16,532 nucleotides of DNA from contig DGIT01000066.1 of the NCBI GenBank assembly GCA_002386465.1, positions 1 through 16,532 of the forward strand, read 5' to 3'. The notes under the pieces were generated by a model that worked only from the letters and a program-made list of their open reading frames with translations, ran no database searches and was not told where the DNA came from. This document shows positions 1-6,836 of the stretch, in pieces (position 1 is the stretch's first letter; every line of letters begins with the position of its first letter). Source of the DNA: Burkholderiales bacterium UBA4615. Lineage in GTDB: Bacteria > Pseudomonadota > Gammaproteobacteria > Burkholderiales > Burkholderiaceae_E. Made by a program: the position numbers and the translations under genes.

Positions 1-39
1 ATGAGTCCGCTGCTCTAACCAAGCATGAGCTAGAGGCCC
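1..39 (-). tRNA. tRNA with CAU anticodon (Ile2 or elongator Met), 5' half only
   Basis: Read on the minus strand from 39 down to 1, the sequence folds as the first half of a tRNA. It gives acceptor strand GGGCCTC, TA, D-stem GCTC/GAGC around a loop containing TTGGTTA, A26, anticodon 5' strand GCGGA, then CTCAT. The window ends at the third anticodon base, so the anticodon is CAU. The remaining half lies outside. CAU is shared by initiator Met, elongator Met and lysidine-modified Ile2. The GGA-CTCAT context resembles elongator Met or Ile2, but isotype cannot be fixed without the 3' half. The D-loop (11 nt) is on the long side. A possible -10 (TATCAT on the minus strand, 48-53) lies just upstream, with no good -35. 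RpoD is encoded on the same strand at the other end of the window. In E. coli the Ile2 tRNA gene ileX lies close to rpoD. Confidence 0.85.
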
Positions 40-148
40 GCAAGGCGATGATACCGCCCGTTTCCTCAGCTTAAGACCCGCACAGCCCGGTTTGGAGCCT
101 GTGGGCTAGAATCGGCCGCTTAACAGGAACTCCAGCGGAGACATTCTC

Positions 149-1024
149 ATGCGTTGGCAAGAAGGCCCTCAGAGTCGCAACGTTGAAGATCGGCGCGGCA
201 TGCGCGTGCCAGGCGGAAAAGCCGGCGGGCTCGGCATCATCGGCATCGTATTGGCCTTGCTGGGCAGTTGGTTCTTTGGTGTGAATCCGCTGGTCGCCAT
301 CGGGGTCGTGCAGGGCGTAAGCAAGATCGGCGGATCCATGACCAGCAGCCCACAAGTACAGGGCAAGCAAGGGCCCGTATCGGATGATGGCGGCAAGTTC
401 ACCTCGATCGTGTTGGCCAGTACTGAAGAAGTCTGGACTCAAGTGTTTCGGCAGGCCAATTCGCAATACAAGCCACCTCGAATGGTGCTCTTTTCGGATG
501 TCACGCCCACCGCCTGCGGGACCGGACAGGCCGCAGCAGGCCCTTTTTATTGCCCCAACGACCAGACCGTGTACATCGACCTCAGCTTTTACCGGATGCT
601 GCAGCAGAAATTTCAGGCGCCCGGCGATTTCGCTCAAGCCTATGTGGTGGCCCACGAGGTCGGACATCACATTCAAAACATCATGGGCACCATGAAGCAG
701 GTGCAAGCGTTGCAGCAGCGCTCGCCAGAGCGGCAGGCCAATGCGCTTTCAGTCCGACTGGAACTGCAAGCCGACTGCTATGCCGGCGTCTGGGCGCATC
801 ACTCCCAGAAGGCTCGCGGCTGGCTTGAGCGCGGCGATGTGGAGGCAGGCCTGAATGCTGCCTCTCAGATTGGCGACGACAAGATGATGAAGCGCTCCCA
901 GGGCGTGGTCGTGCCCGATGCCTTCACGCACGGTTCGGGTCAGCAGCGCACCTACTGGTTCGGCATGGGCATGAAGACTGGCCAAATCTCCTCCTGCGAC
1001 ACGTTCACTCAGACCACCCCTTAA
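149..1024 (+). CDS. YpfJ-family neutral zinc metallopeptidase
   Basis: This 291-residue protein belongs to the putative neutral zinc metallopeptidase family (YpfJ type, Pfam Zn_peptidase). The family's N-terminal signature is present (MRWQEG followed by SRNVEDRRG, residues 1-17). A single hydrophobic segment at about residues 26-44 probably anchors the protein in the inner membrane, with the catalytic domain beyond it. The zinc site is visible as HEVGHH (His169, Glu170, His173). A downstream ELQADC motif carries Glu205, a candidate third ligand and a typical family element. GGAGA at 137-141, seven bases before the ATG, supports the start. Substrates of this family are not established, so proteolysis is expected from the motif only. 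A lipoprotein gene begins 3 nt after the stop, suggesting one transcript. The upstream gap holds a -10-like TAGAAT (107-112) without a good -35. Confidence 0.93.
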   Translation: MRWQEGPQSRNVEDRRGMRVPGGKAGGLGIIGIVLALLGSWFFGVNPLVAIGVVQGVSKIGGSMTSSPQVQGKQGPVSDDGGKFTSIVLASTEEVWTQVFRQANSQYKPPRMVLFSDVTPTACGTGQAAAGPFYCPNDQTVYIDLSFYRMLQQKFQAPGDFAQAYVVAHEVGHHIQNIMGTMKQVQALQQRSPERQANALSVRLELQADCYAGVWAHHSQKARGWLERGDVEAGLNAASQIGDDKMMKRSQGVVVPDAFTHGSGQQRTYWFGMGMKTGQISSCDTFTQTTP

Positions 1025-1027
1025 CGC

Positions 1028-1654
1028 ATGAACCTGATCCGCGCACTCGTCGTACTGCCATGGCTGGCCATCGCGGGTTGCGCAACCACCCCCGCCCCAT
1101 CGCGTATTGAGGGGCAATGGGTCGATCCGTCGTTTGCGCAACGCAGCCTCAGGGACCGGAAGGTCCTGGTCTTCTGCCGGGCGCCTGACGCAGGCCTGTC
1201 CCGTGTCTGTGAAGACCATCTCGCCCGCGGCCTGATCGATGTCGGGGTCATCCCGACCATGCCGCCTGCAACGCTGGACCACGGCGCAGGCGTCGAAGCT
1301 GTCAACCAGGCAGCCCGCAATGCAGGCGCTGATGCCGCGATCCTGAGTACCATCAGTATCAGCGCTCAAGACCCCTACGCGCCGCGCCCGATGATGGGCA
1401 TGGGCGTTGGAATCGGCCGGGGCGTGGGCGTGGGGGTGGGCATTGGCGGCAGCATCTCGATCCCGATTGGCGCTGGCCGACCCATGACTGCTTTTGGCAT
1501 TCAAACCAGCCTGATCGATTCCGCGAGCGGGCGTGAGATGTGGTCGATGCGCGCCAACCGGCCCGGCGGGGAAGACCCGGCCGTCCAAGCCGCAAGCCTG
1601 TCTGCCGGTTCAATTGACGCCATGCGCCGCAGTGGGCTGTTCGAGCGCCGCTAG
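1028..1654 (+). CDS. Putative outer-membrane lipoprotein with Gly-rich segment
   Basis: I do not recognise a named family beyond a bacterial lipoprotein. The N-terminus is a short signal peptide ending in the lipobox LAIAGC (residues 13-18). Cys18 would be lipidated, and the following Ala predicts sorting to the outer membrane. The mature part begins with a region resembling small lipoproteins that handle envelope components (residues about 27-110). A hydrophobic Gly/Val repeat follows, running GMGVGIGRGVGVGVGIGG (124-141). The last part (about 151-208) ends in MRRSGLFERR. The start lies 3 nt after the metallopeptidase stop and has no clear Shine-Dalgarno, so translational coupling is likely. 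The stop is only 6 nt from the convergent end of the next gene, with no terminator hairpin between them. The Gly/Val stretch might insert in or line the membrane surface; that is speculation. Confidence 0.8.
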   Translation: MNLIRALVVLPWLAIAGCATTPAPSRIEGQWVDPSFAQRSLRDRKVLVFCRAPDAGLSRVCEDHLARGLIDVGVIPTMPPATLDHGAGVEAVNQAARNAGADAAILSTISISAQDPYAPRPMMGMGVGIGRGVGVGVGIGGSISIPIGAGRPMTAFGIQTSLIDSASGREMWSMRANRPGGEDPAVQAASLSAGSIDAMRRSGLFERR

Positions 1655-1660
1655 TCAGCC

Positions 1661-2833
1661 CTAGCGCGATGGCGATGGGCGCACATCTCGCTGCGCAAGT
1701 GCCACCAAGGCACCTAATGCAAGGATGGCGGCCGACACGGTGAGCCCCGGGCGTAGCGACCCGAAACGGTCTGCCACCCAACCTGTGGCGACGGGGCCTG
1801 CAATCTGGCTGATCGCAAACGCAACGGTGAATGTGGCCATGGCCACACCCCAGGCTGGCATCGGCACCGCATGCTTGATCAGACTGCTGACCGCAGACGG
1901 CGCGCTGAACATGGCAACACCGAACAAGGCCGCAGACAGGACCATGACCCAGGACTGCACCGAGTACATCGGCAGGAAGGCACCCACCGCAAGCACCCCC
2001 ATGACCGCGGCCAGCGGACGGCCACCGCGCCAGCGCTCGCAGGGCCCCGCCCACACTGCTGGCGCCACAAGGGTGGCCAGACCCAGCACCGTCCACACCA
2101 GCATCACCAGACCTGTCCCGCCGCCGTTCTCACGCACCCACGCAATCACGAAGGTCATATAGCCGATATAGCCCAGTCCGAAGCAGACATAGGCCATCAA
2201 CTGGGGGATCAATGCGCGCAATGACCACACTGCAGGTCCAGCCTGCACCCGCCCGGGCTCCTGGATGCGCGCAGCAGCCCAGGCCGCCGCCAGCGCCATG
2301 ATGAGGCTGACTACACCCATGGCCTGCCACGCTCTTGGCCAGGCCGCATCGCCTAAGGCCCCCAGCATCCACGGCAACGCGATGGCGCAACCGATCAGTC
2401 CAAATCCGCCGCCCGCAAAAAAGATGGCGATGGTGGTCGTGGCGCGCTGAGGTTGACCAGAAAAAATATTTCCTGATAACGCGCTACCGCAGATGAACAC
2501 CCACGCGCCGCCAACGCCTGACACCACACGTGCCAGCGCCAGTGCGTTCAGATCACGCGTGAGCCCTGTGGCGAGCAAGGCCAGGCCGGTGATCACCATC
2601 CCGGCATTGAAGAGCGGGCGATTGCCTGTGCGGCTCACCCACATCCGGGCAAGCAGTGCGCCCGCGAGATATCCGAATGCATTGGCTGTGTTGAGCGCGC
2701 CTGCCTGAGACCAGTCGAGTGCCAGGTCATTGCGCATCGCTGGCAGCACAAGTGCGTAGGCGAAGCGCGCAAACGAATTCGAGACCGTGGGTCCGAACGA
2801 CAACAGAAAGGCAATCAGGTATCCGCGGGCCAT
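1661..2833 (-). CDS. YbfB/YjiJ-family MFS transporter
   Basis: This is a 390-residue, very hydrophobic protein with about twelve membrane segments. It opens with the YbfB/YjiJ (MFS_4) style sequence SFARFAYALVLPAMRNDL, followed by WSQAGALNTANAFGYLAGAL. The inter-helix motif near residues 60-70 (WVSRTGNRP) and the repeated halves fit a major facilitator secondary transporter of the inner membrane. Substrates of this subfamily are largely unknown. I chose the ATG at 2831-2833 because it places MARGYLIAF at the first helix, as in relatives. A GTG at 2888-2890 would add 19 polar residues and reach nearly to the divergent gene, with no Shine-Dalgarno. The gene is divergent from the crotonase-fold gene at 2909, so the two may share a control region and a metabolite. 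No promoter stands out in the 75-bp gap. Confidence 0.88.
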   Translation of the reverse strand: MARGYLIAFLLSFGPTVSNSFARFAYALVLPAMRNDLALDWSQAGALNTANAFGYLAGALLARMWVSRTGNRPLFNAGMVITGLALLATGLTRDLNALALARVVSGVGGAWVFICGSALSGNIFSGQPQRATTTIAIFFAGGGFGLIGCAIALPWMLGALGDAAWPRAWQAMGVVSLIMALAAAWAAARIQEPGRVQAGPAVWSLRALIPQLMAYVCFGLGYIGYMTFVIAWVRENGGGTGLVMLVWTVLGLATLVAPAVWAGPCERWRGGRPLAAVMGVLAVGAFLPMYSVQSWVMVLSAALFGVAMFSAPSAVSSLIKHAVPMPAWGVAMATFTVAFAISQIAGPVATGWVADRFGSLRPGLTVSAAILALGALVALAQRDVRPSPSR

Positions 2834-2908
2834 GCCGAGGATCGTAACCGCGAAACGGGCACACACGGTCGCGGCGGTACCATCAGGCACCTACACACAG
2901 GAGACACC

Positions 2909-3718
2909 ATGAGCGCCACCACGATTGACCTGACCCGCATTCGCCTGACGCTGGATAACGGCATTGCCGTCATGACCTTGAACCACCCCGAGGTCCTGAA
3001 CTCCATTTCCAGCGAGATGCTGGTGGGCATGGGCGATGCACTGGACCACATCGAAGACCCGGCGCACGGTGTGCGTTGCGTGCTGATCACCGGCGAGGGC
3101 CGTGCCTTTTGCACCGGAGCCAACCTGCAAGGCCGGTCGGCCAAGGCGGGCAGCAAACCGGCGCGCGCGGGCTCTACGCTTGAAACCGAATACCACCCGG
3201 TGCTGCGCCGACTGCGTGATCTACATTGCCCGATCGTGGCAGCAGTTAACGGTCCTGCAGCCGGTGCCGGCATGAGCTTTGCCATGATGGGCGATCTGAT
3301 CATTGCCGGTCGCTCATCGTATTTCCTGCAGGCCTTCCGCCGCATTGGCCTGGTGCCCGACTGCGGGGCCACCTGGCTGTTGCCCCGACTGGTGGGACGT
3401 GCCCGCGCGATGGAACTCTCGCTGATGGGCGAAAAGCTACCGGCGCAGACCGCAATGGAATGGGGCATCGTGAATCGGGTGGTTGACGACGCGCAGGTGG
3501 TGCCCGAAGCCATGACCATGGCGCGCAGCCTGGCGGATGGACCGACGGTTGCGCTGGCCCTGACGCGGCGGCTCTACTGGGACAGCCCGCTCAACGGCTT
3601 TGAGGACCAGCTGGACATGGAAGCACGCATGCAGCGCCAGGCCGGCGCCTCGAAGGACTTCAAGGAAGGGGTGGCGGCATTTCTGGAGAAGCGCCCGGCC
3701 AAGTTCACCGGGCATTGA
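2909..3718 (+). CDS. Crotonase-fold enoyl-CoA hydratase/isomerase, PaaG-like
   Basis: This 269-residue protein has the crotonase fold. Oxyanion-hole elements appear at AFCTGANLQ (about 66-74) and NGPAAGAGMSFA (about 114-125). The two catalytic glutamates of classical enoyl-CoA hydratase are absent: the GGGCE position reads GAGMS and the QPE position reads QAF. Instead the stretch IGLVPDCGATWLLPRLVG, with Asp151, matches the pattern of PaaG, the ring 1,2-epoxyphenylacetyl-CoA isomerase, whose catalytic acid is that Asp. I therefore expect an isomerase acting on an acyl-CoA double bond or epoxide rather than a hydratase. The substrate is unknown, and no other paa genes are in the window. AGGAGA just before the ATG supports the start. 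The gene is divergent from an MFS transporter and 149 bp upstream of the DHH-family gene. Confidence 0.92.
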   Translation: MSATTIDLTRIRLTLDNGIAVMTLNHPEVLNSISSEMLVGMGDALDHIEDPAHGVRCVLITGEGRAFCTGANLQGRSAKAGSKPARAGSTLETEYHPVLRRLRDLHCPIVAAVNGPAAGAGMSFAMMGDLIIAGRSSYFLQAFRRIGLVPDCGATWLLPRLVGRARAMELSLMGEKLPAQTAMEWGIVNRVVDDAQVVPEAMTMARSLADGPTVALALTRRLYWDSPLNGFEDQLDMEARMQRQAGASKDFKEGVAAFLEKRPAKFTGH

Positions 3719-3867
3719 GTCCTGGGGAGAAAGGAAACCACGCGCCAGCATGGGGCCATCCGGGCAGCAGTCGACACCGCTCATCGGGCGCTGCTGTACC
3801 GGGCGCCCGGGGTGGCCAAGGATGCAGGCAACCCGCGCTGGCTGCAGCGCCCCTCTCCCATGCCACG

Positions 3868-4842
3868 ATGACACCAACCAAGCATCGATTCGTCACCCGC
3901 GCAGACTTCGACGGTCTGGCATGCGCGGTCATGTTGAGCGAGCTCGAACTCATTGATGAGGTCGTGTTCGTACACACTCAGGACGTGCTCGATGGCACCT
4001 TCGAGATCACTGCGCGCGACATCACGGCCAACCTGCCCTACTCGGCCGCTGCGCACCGCGTCTTCGAACATGGCATCCATGCGCTGGCTCGCAATACGGC
4101 CCATCTGCGCAATCATGTGATCGATCCGCACGCGCCCTCGGCTGCGCGACTGCTGTGGCTGCATTACGGTGGGGCATTCAGCATGCCCAATATCAGCGAT
4201 GCGATGCTGCGCGCCGTAGATCAGTCATGCACCGCGGATTACCGCGTGGAGGATGTACTACATCCCAAGGGCTGGACGCTGCTCAATGTCATCCTGGATT
4301 CGCGCACGGGTCTGGGGCGCTTTCGAACCTTCGGTATTTCAAACCTGCAGCTGATGCAATCGATGGTGGCATCGATTCGCACGCTCTCGGTCGATCGCAT
4401 CCTCGCGCTGCCCGATGTCAAAGAGCGAGTCGAGTTGTACACGCAGCATGAAGGGCCGGCCGTAGATCAGTTGCTGGCGTCCTCCACCGTGAAAGGCAAT
4501 GTCGTGGTGCTGGACCTGTGCGATCAGGACCCAATCTGGTCGACCAACCGCTTCATGATCTATGCGCTTTACCCCCAGTGCAACCTGGTGATCCGCAAGA
4601 TGTGGGGGCGCGACCGCCGCAACATCGTGTACGCCCTGGGGAAATCGATTTTCGAGCGCACCTGCGTCACGGACATCGGCGAACTCTGTCAGCGTTTCGG
4701 CGGCAGCGGTCATGTTGCCGCGGGCAGTTGTCAGGTTGAGATCGCCATGGCCGACCGGGTGTTGGCCGATCTGCTGGCCGTCGCCCATCGTGACGAAGCC
4801 ACGCGCCTGGCGTCCCTGCGCGGGCCTAACGCGCGGCCCTGA
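3868..4842 (+). CDS. DHH-superfamily phosphoesterase-like protein (exopolyphosphatase-like)
   Basis: This 324-residue protein resembles DHH/DHHA1 proteins usually annotated as exopolyphosphatase-like or NrnB-type phosphoesterases. Visible elements are motif I RADFDG (Asp13, Asp15) and ARDIT (Asp51). The block DPHAPSAARLLWLHYGG follows at 87-102, then HPKGWTLLN and DSRTGLGRFR at 132-153. The DHHA1 glycine-histidine motif GGSGH is at 278-282. Such enzymes hydrolyse phosphodiester or phosphoanhydride bonds with Mn2+ in the cytosol. The expected DHH triplet appears as EHG (67-69), so activity may be altered. The ATG at 3868 starts directly at the conserved region. An in-frame extension to TTG at 3715 would add 51 low-complexity residues and overlap the previous stop. 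No Shine-Dalgarno is obvious. The 149 bp upstream hold nothing I can name. Confidence 0.82.
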   Translation: MTPTKHRFVTRADFDGLACAVMLSELELIDEVVFVHTQDVLDGTFEITARDITANLPYSAAAHRVFEHGIHALARNTAHLRNHVIDPHAPSAARLLWLHYGGAFSMPNISDAMLRAVDQSCTADYRVEDVLHPKGWTLLNVILDSRTGLGRFRTFGISNLQLMQSMVASIRTLSVDRILALPDVKERVELYTQHEGPAVDQLLASSTVKGNVVVLDLCDQDPIWSTNRFMIYALYPQCNLVIRKMWGRDRRNIVYALGKSIFERTCVTDIGELCQRFGGSGHVAAGSCQVEIAMADRVLADLLAVAHRDEATRLASLRGPNARP

Positions 4843-4918
4843 GCCGAGGACCGCCCTCTACGGGCGCGCCAGTGTCCCGATCTGGCCTTCAAGAAACTTA
4901 GGCCTAAGCAGGAAACGC

Positions 4919-5845
4919 TCAGAGATAGGTGCCGGCGAGCGTAAGCACCTCACCGCCTGTGGCGATCTTGAAGCGAGCCAGGCCGGCTCCGCGAGCAGTG
5001 TCCACGCCGCCCAGATCGAGCCTGCGCACACCGCGCTCTCGCAAGGCCAACATGGCCTGCCACAGCAGCAGGTTGTGTGCCCCGAGTTCGCGCCCGCCCT
5101 CGCCCACCCAGCCGATCTGATACGTGGCGGCTTCGCCGTGCACCAGAAAGAGCATGCCCGCCACAGGGTCACGACCCAGGTCCGCGCGCAGGGTCAGGAC
5201 CGGCTCGTGGCCCGTACGGGCCGGGTGAGCCTCCTGCCAGGCCTCGACAAAACCGTCCGGCAGCGCGATGTAACGACGTGCTGCGCGCTGTGCCAGCTCC
5301 CGCTCCAGGAGCCATCGGTATTGCGCGGGCTTGCGGCCCACCCGATGCACCGTGAGCGCCGAACGCTCGGCACCTGCAAGACGGTTTCGCCATTTGCCTT
5401 GCAGGGAGGCACGCAGCGCGTGCGGCTCGGGCTCGAGACTGATCCGGACCGTGGACTGACCCGTAACCACGCGGATCATGCCTTGGGTACCAGCGGCTGC
5501 ACTGTCGGCCATATCCGGTGTGACGAAGAGCAGCCGGATCCCGGACAAGGGCACGGTGCGCTTGAGCAAACGGCACGCGGCGCGGCGTTGCGCCATCGTG
5601 GCCTCCTGCGCCCACACCGGCCCATGGCTGCACAGGGCCATTTGAACGATGCCCGCCACCCGGCGCACCAGGCACTGCGCCACGCCAATGAGTTGCTCGC
5701 CCTCATGGATATGCGCACGCAGGACGCGGGTCCCCAGGGCCTGCATGGCGTCGCCGTAGGCCCAGTCCTGCTGCAGCGCCCCTGCCGCGTTACGATGCAA
5801 GGCGTCCCAACTCGCTCGCTCAGGCAGATTCCAGTGAACGTTCAT
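4919..5845 (-). CDS. FemAB/GNAT-fold acyltransferase-like protein
   Basis: This 308-residue soluble protein resembles the FemAB/FemX and BioF2-like (Acetyltransf_6) branch of the GNAT superfamily. The C-terminal half carries the typical strand-helix-strand pattern. GMLFLVHGEAATYQIGW is followed by GAHNLLLWQAMLALRERGV, then RRLDLGGVD and FKIATGGE near the end. The N-terminal half (about 1-140) would be the first of two GNAT-like lobes, with the SLQGKWRNRLAGAER linker motif at about 147-161. Gram-positive FemABX proteins add amino acids from aminoacyl-tRNA to lipid II. Relatives in Gram-negatives act in envelope polysaccharide or unknown acylations, so the donor and acceptor here are unknown. 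The ATG at 5845 has no strong Shine-Dalgarno. The gene is convergent with the DHH-like gene (76-bp gap) and divergent from the tiny membrane protein. Confidence 0.8.
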   Translation of the reverse strand: MNVHWNLPERASWDALHRNAAGALQQDWAYGDAMQALGTRVLRAHIHEGEQLIGVAQCLVRRVAGIVQMALCSHGPVWAQEATMAQRRAACRLLKRTVPLSGIRLLFVTPDMADSAAAGTQGMIRVVTGQSTVRISLEPEPHALRASLQGKWRNRLAGAERSALTVHRVGRKPAQYRWLLERELAQRAARRYIALPDGFVEAWQEAHPARTGHEPVLTLRADLGRDPVAGMLFLVHGEAATYQIGWVGEGGRELGAHNLLLWQAMLALRERGVRRLDLGGVDTARGAGLARFKIATGGEVLTLAGTYL

Positions 5846-5879
5846 CGCTCGAGTGTAAGCGCCTCATGAAGCGCGCCGC

Positions 5880-6065
5880 ATGAGCCGCCGCCCCGAGACT
5901 ATCCTGGGTCATACCCTGCCCGAACCCAGGCTCACCGTCGCAGGCCTGGCGCTGCTGCTGCTGGCAGCCACGGTACCCATTGCGATCATCGGATCGCTGC
6001 TGGATCTGCTCGTGCAAGGGCTCTTCGGCGTGTGTGTGGGGCTGTGGTGCCTGGCGCCAGGCTAG
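5880..6065 (+). CDS. Small two-helix membrane protein, hypothetical
   Basis: A 61-residue frame starts with ATG 34 bp from the divergent acyltransferase start. After a short polar head (MSRRPETILGHTLPEPR) it has a long hydrophobic run with two likely membrane helices, about residues 18-38 and 41-58, and almost no charged residues after residue 17. That is unlike a random frame in GC-rich DNA and supports a real small inner-membrane protein. I recognise no family and can propose no function. There is no clear Shine-Dalgarno. The frame ends 107 bp before vapB. Confidence 0.5.
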   Translation: MSRRPETILGHTLPEPRLTVAGLALLLLAATVPIAIIGSLLDLLVQGLFGVCVGLWCLAPG

Positions 6066-6110
6066 ATGCCCAGCGCAGGACATGGCAGGTCTGCATACCG
6101 AACAGCAATC

Positions 6111-6149
6111 GCCATATACTTTTGCTATATACTATTGCCGTATACCGCA
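6111..6149 (+). promoter_or_regulatory. Three tandem 13-bp repeats upstream of vapBC (probable operator/promoter)
   Basis: Three consecutive 13-bp units lie head to tail at 6111-6123 (GCCATATACTTTT), 6124-6136 (GCTATATACTATT) and 6137-6149 (GCCGTATACCGCA). The shared core is GC-Y-R-TATAC-Y. Two units contain TATACT, a good -10 hexamer, and the third contains the palindrome GTATAC. VapB-type AbrB-fold antitoxins commonly bind repeated or palindromic sites over their own promoter. Three units ending 23 bp before the vapB ATG are therefore likely the autoregulatory operator with an embedded promoter. No convincing -35 was found. The tract is markedly AT-richer than its surroundings. Confidence 0.7.
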
Positions 6150-6172
6150 TCCCTACAAAGTAGGTCCAGCGC

Positions 6173-6406
6173 ATGACAATCAGCACGGTCTTCACCAACA
6201 ACCGGACTCAGGCGGTGCGTCTGCCCGCCGATGTGCGCCTACCCGATAGCGTCAAGAAAGTTCAGGTGCGGGCCCGTGGCGTGGATCGCATCATTTCGCC
6301 AGTGGGTCGCACCTGGGACGAGTTCTTTCTGAACGGACCCGTCGTATCAGACGATTTCATGACCGAGCGCGCTACACAAACCCAAGCCGAGCGCGACGGC
6401 CTCTGA
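6173..6406 (+). CDS. vapB: VapB-type antitoxin (AbrB/MazE fold)
   Basis: A 77-residue antitoxin. The N-terminal half (about 1-46) matches the swapped-hairpin AbrB/SpoVT DNA-binding domain of VapB antitoxins. Its hallmark is FTNNRTQAVRLPADVRLPD, residues 7-25. The C-terminal tail (WDEFFLNGPVVSDDFMTER and beyond) is acidic and probably disordered until it wraps the toxin. It should neutralise the partner PIN-domain RNase and repress the operon by binding the repeats at 6111-6149. TAGGT upstream at 6160-6164 gives a modest ribosome site eight bases before the ATG. The toxin gene starts 13 nt after the stop, the usual antitoxin-first order. Family assignment is firm; target specificity is inferred. 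Confidence 0.93.
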   Translation: MTISTVFTNNRTQAVRLPADVRLPDSVKKVQVRARGVDRIISPVGRTWDEFFLNGPVVSDDFMTERATQTQAERDGL

Positions 6407-6419
6407 CCCCGTTTGCCCG

Positions 6420-6836
6420 ATGCTGAAGTTCCTGCTCGACACGAACATCGCCATCTACGTGATCAAGCGGCGGCCGATTGATGTCATGGGAGTGTTCAAC
6501 GAACATGCCGGCCGCATGGCGATCTCTGCCATCACCTTGGGTGAGTTATGTCACGGCGCCGAGAAAAGCGCCAGGATCGCCCAGAATCTGGCTGCGGTCG
6601 AAGAGTTTGCCAGCCTGCTGGAAGTGCTGCCGTACACCGCAAAAGCGTCTCAGCATTACGGTGCCATCCGCAGCGCATTGGAAAAGGCAGGACGCCCGAT
6701 TGGCGTCAATGATCTGCACATTGCGGCTCATGCCCGCAGCGAAGGGCTCACCCTGGTCACCAACAACCTCGGCGAGTTCGAGCGAGTACCCGGTCTGCTG
6801 ACGGAAAACTGGATTAGGCCAGCAGATCAGGTGTGA
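6420..6836 (+). CDS. vapC: VapC-type PIN-domain toxin RNase (tRNA(fMet)-cleaving type likely)
   Basis: This 138-residue PIN-domain ribonuclease shows the acidic metal site. Asp7 lies in LLDTNIAIYVIKRRP, Glu42 in AISAITLGELCHGAEKS, and Asp98 in IGVNDLHIAAHA, with the closing TLVTNNLGEFERVPGL block at 111-126. The sequence is closest in style to enterobacterial VapC/MvpA, which cleaves initiator tRNA in the anticodon stem-loop. Target specificity here is inferred from family. All key residues are intact, so the toxin should be active. There is no strong Shine-Dalgarno, consistent with coupling to vapB. The last 23 nt overlap the end of the convergent hydroxyacid dehydrogenase gene. Confidence 0.93.
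   Translation: MLKFLLDTNIAIYVIKRRPIDVMGVFNEHAGRMAISAITLGELCHGAEKSARIAQNLAAVEEFASLLEVLPYTAKASQHYGAIRSALEKAGRPIGVNDLHIAAHARSEGLTLVTNNLGEFERVPGLLTENWIRPADQV

Noticed and set aside
1..39. Functional link between the CAU tRNA and the tRNA-cleaving VapC
   Set aside because: The known target of this VapC type is initiator tRNA, whereas this tRNA looks like Ile2 or elongator Met, and the two are 6 kb apart.
2834..2890. Longer MFS transporter starting at GTG 2890
   Set aside because: No ribosome site is visible and the extra residues are polar; the ATG at 2833 starts right at the first helix as in relatives.
3715..3867. N-terminal extension of the DHH-like protein from TTG at 3715
   Set aside because: The extra 51 residues are Gly/Pro/Ala/Arg-rich without family resemblance, while the ATG at 3868 begins just before the conserved RADFDG motif.
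4884..4904. Hairpin GGCCT...AGGCC between the convergent DHH-like and FemAB-like genes as a terminator
   Set aside because: The stem is short and bulged, and no T-run follows on either strand.
4712..5869. Plus-strand 385-codon frame across the FemAB-like gene
   Set aside because: It is antisense to a protein with clear fold pattern and has low-complexity composition; taken as a shadow frame.
6111..6149. The 13-bp repeats as a CRISPR array or replication iterons
   Set aside because: They have no spacers, are only three units long and lie directly upstream of vapB; an operator is the simpler reading.
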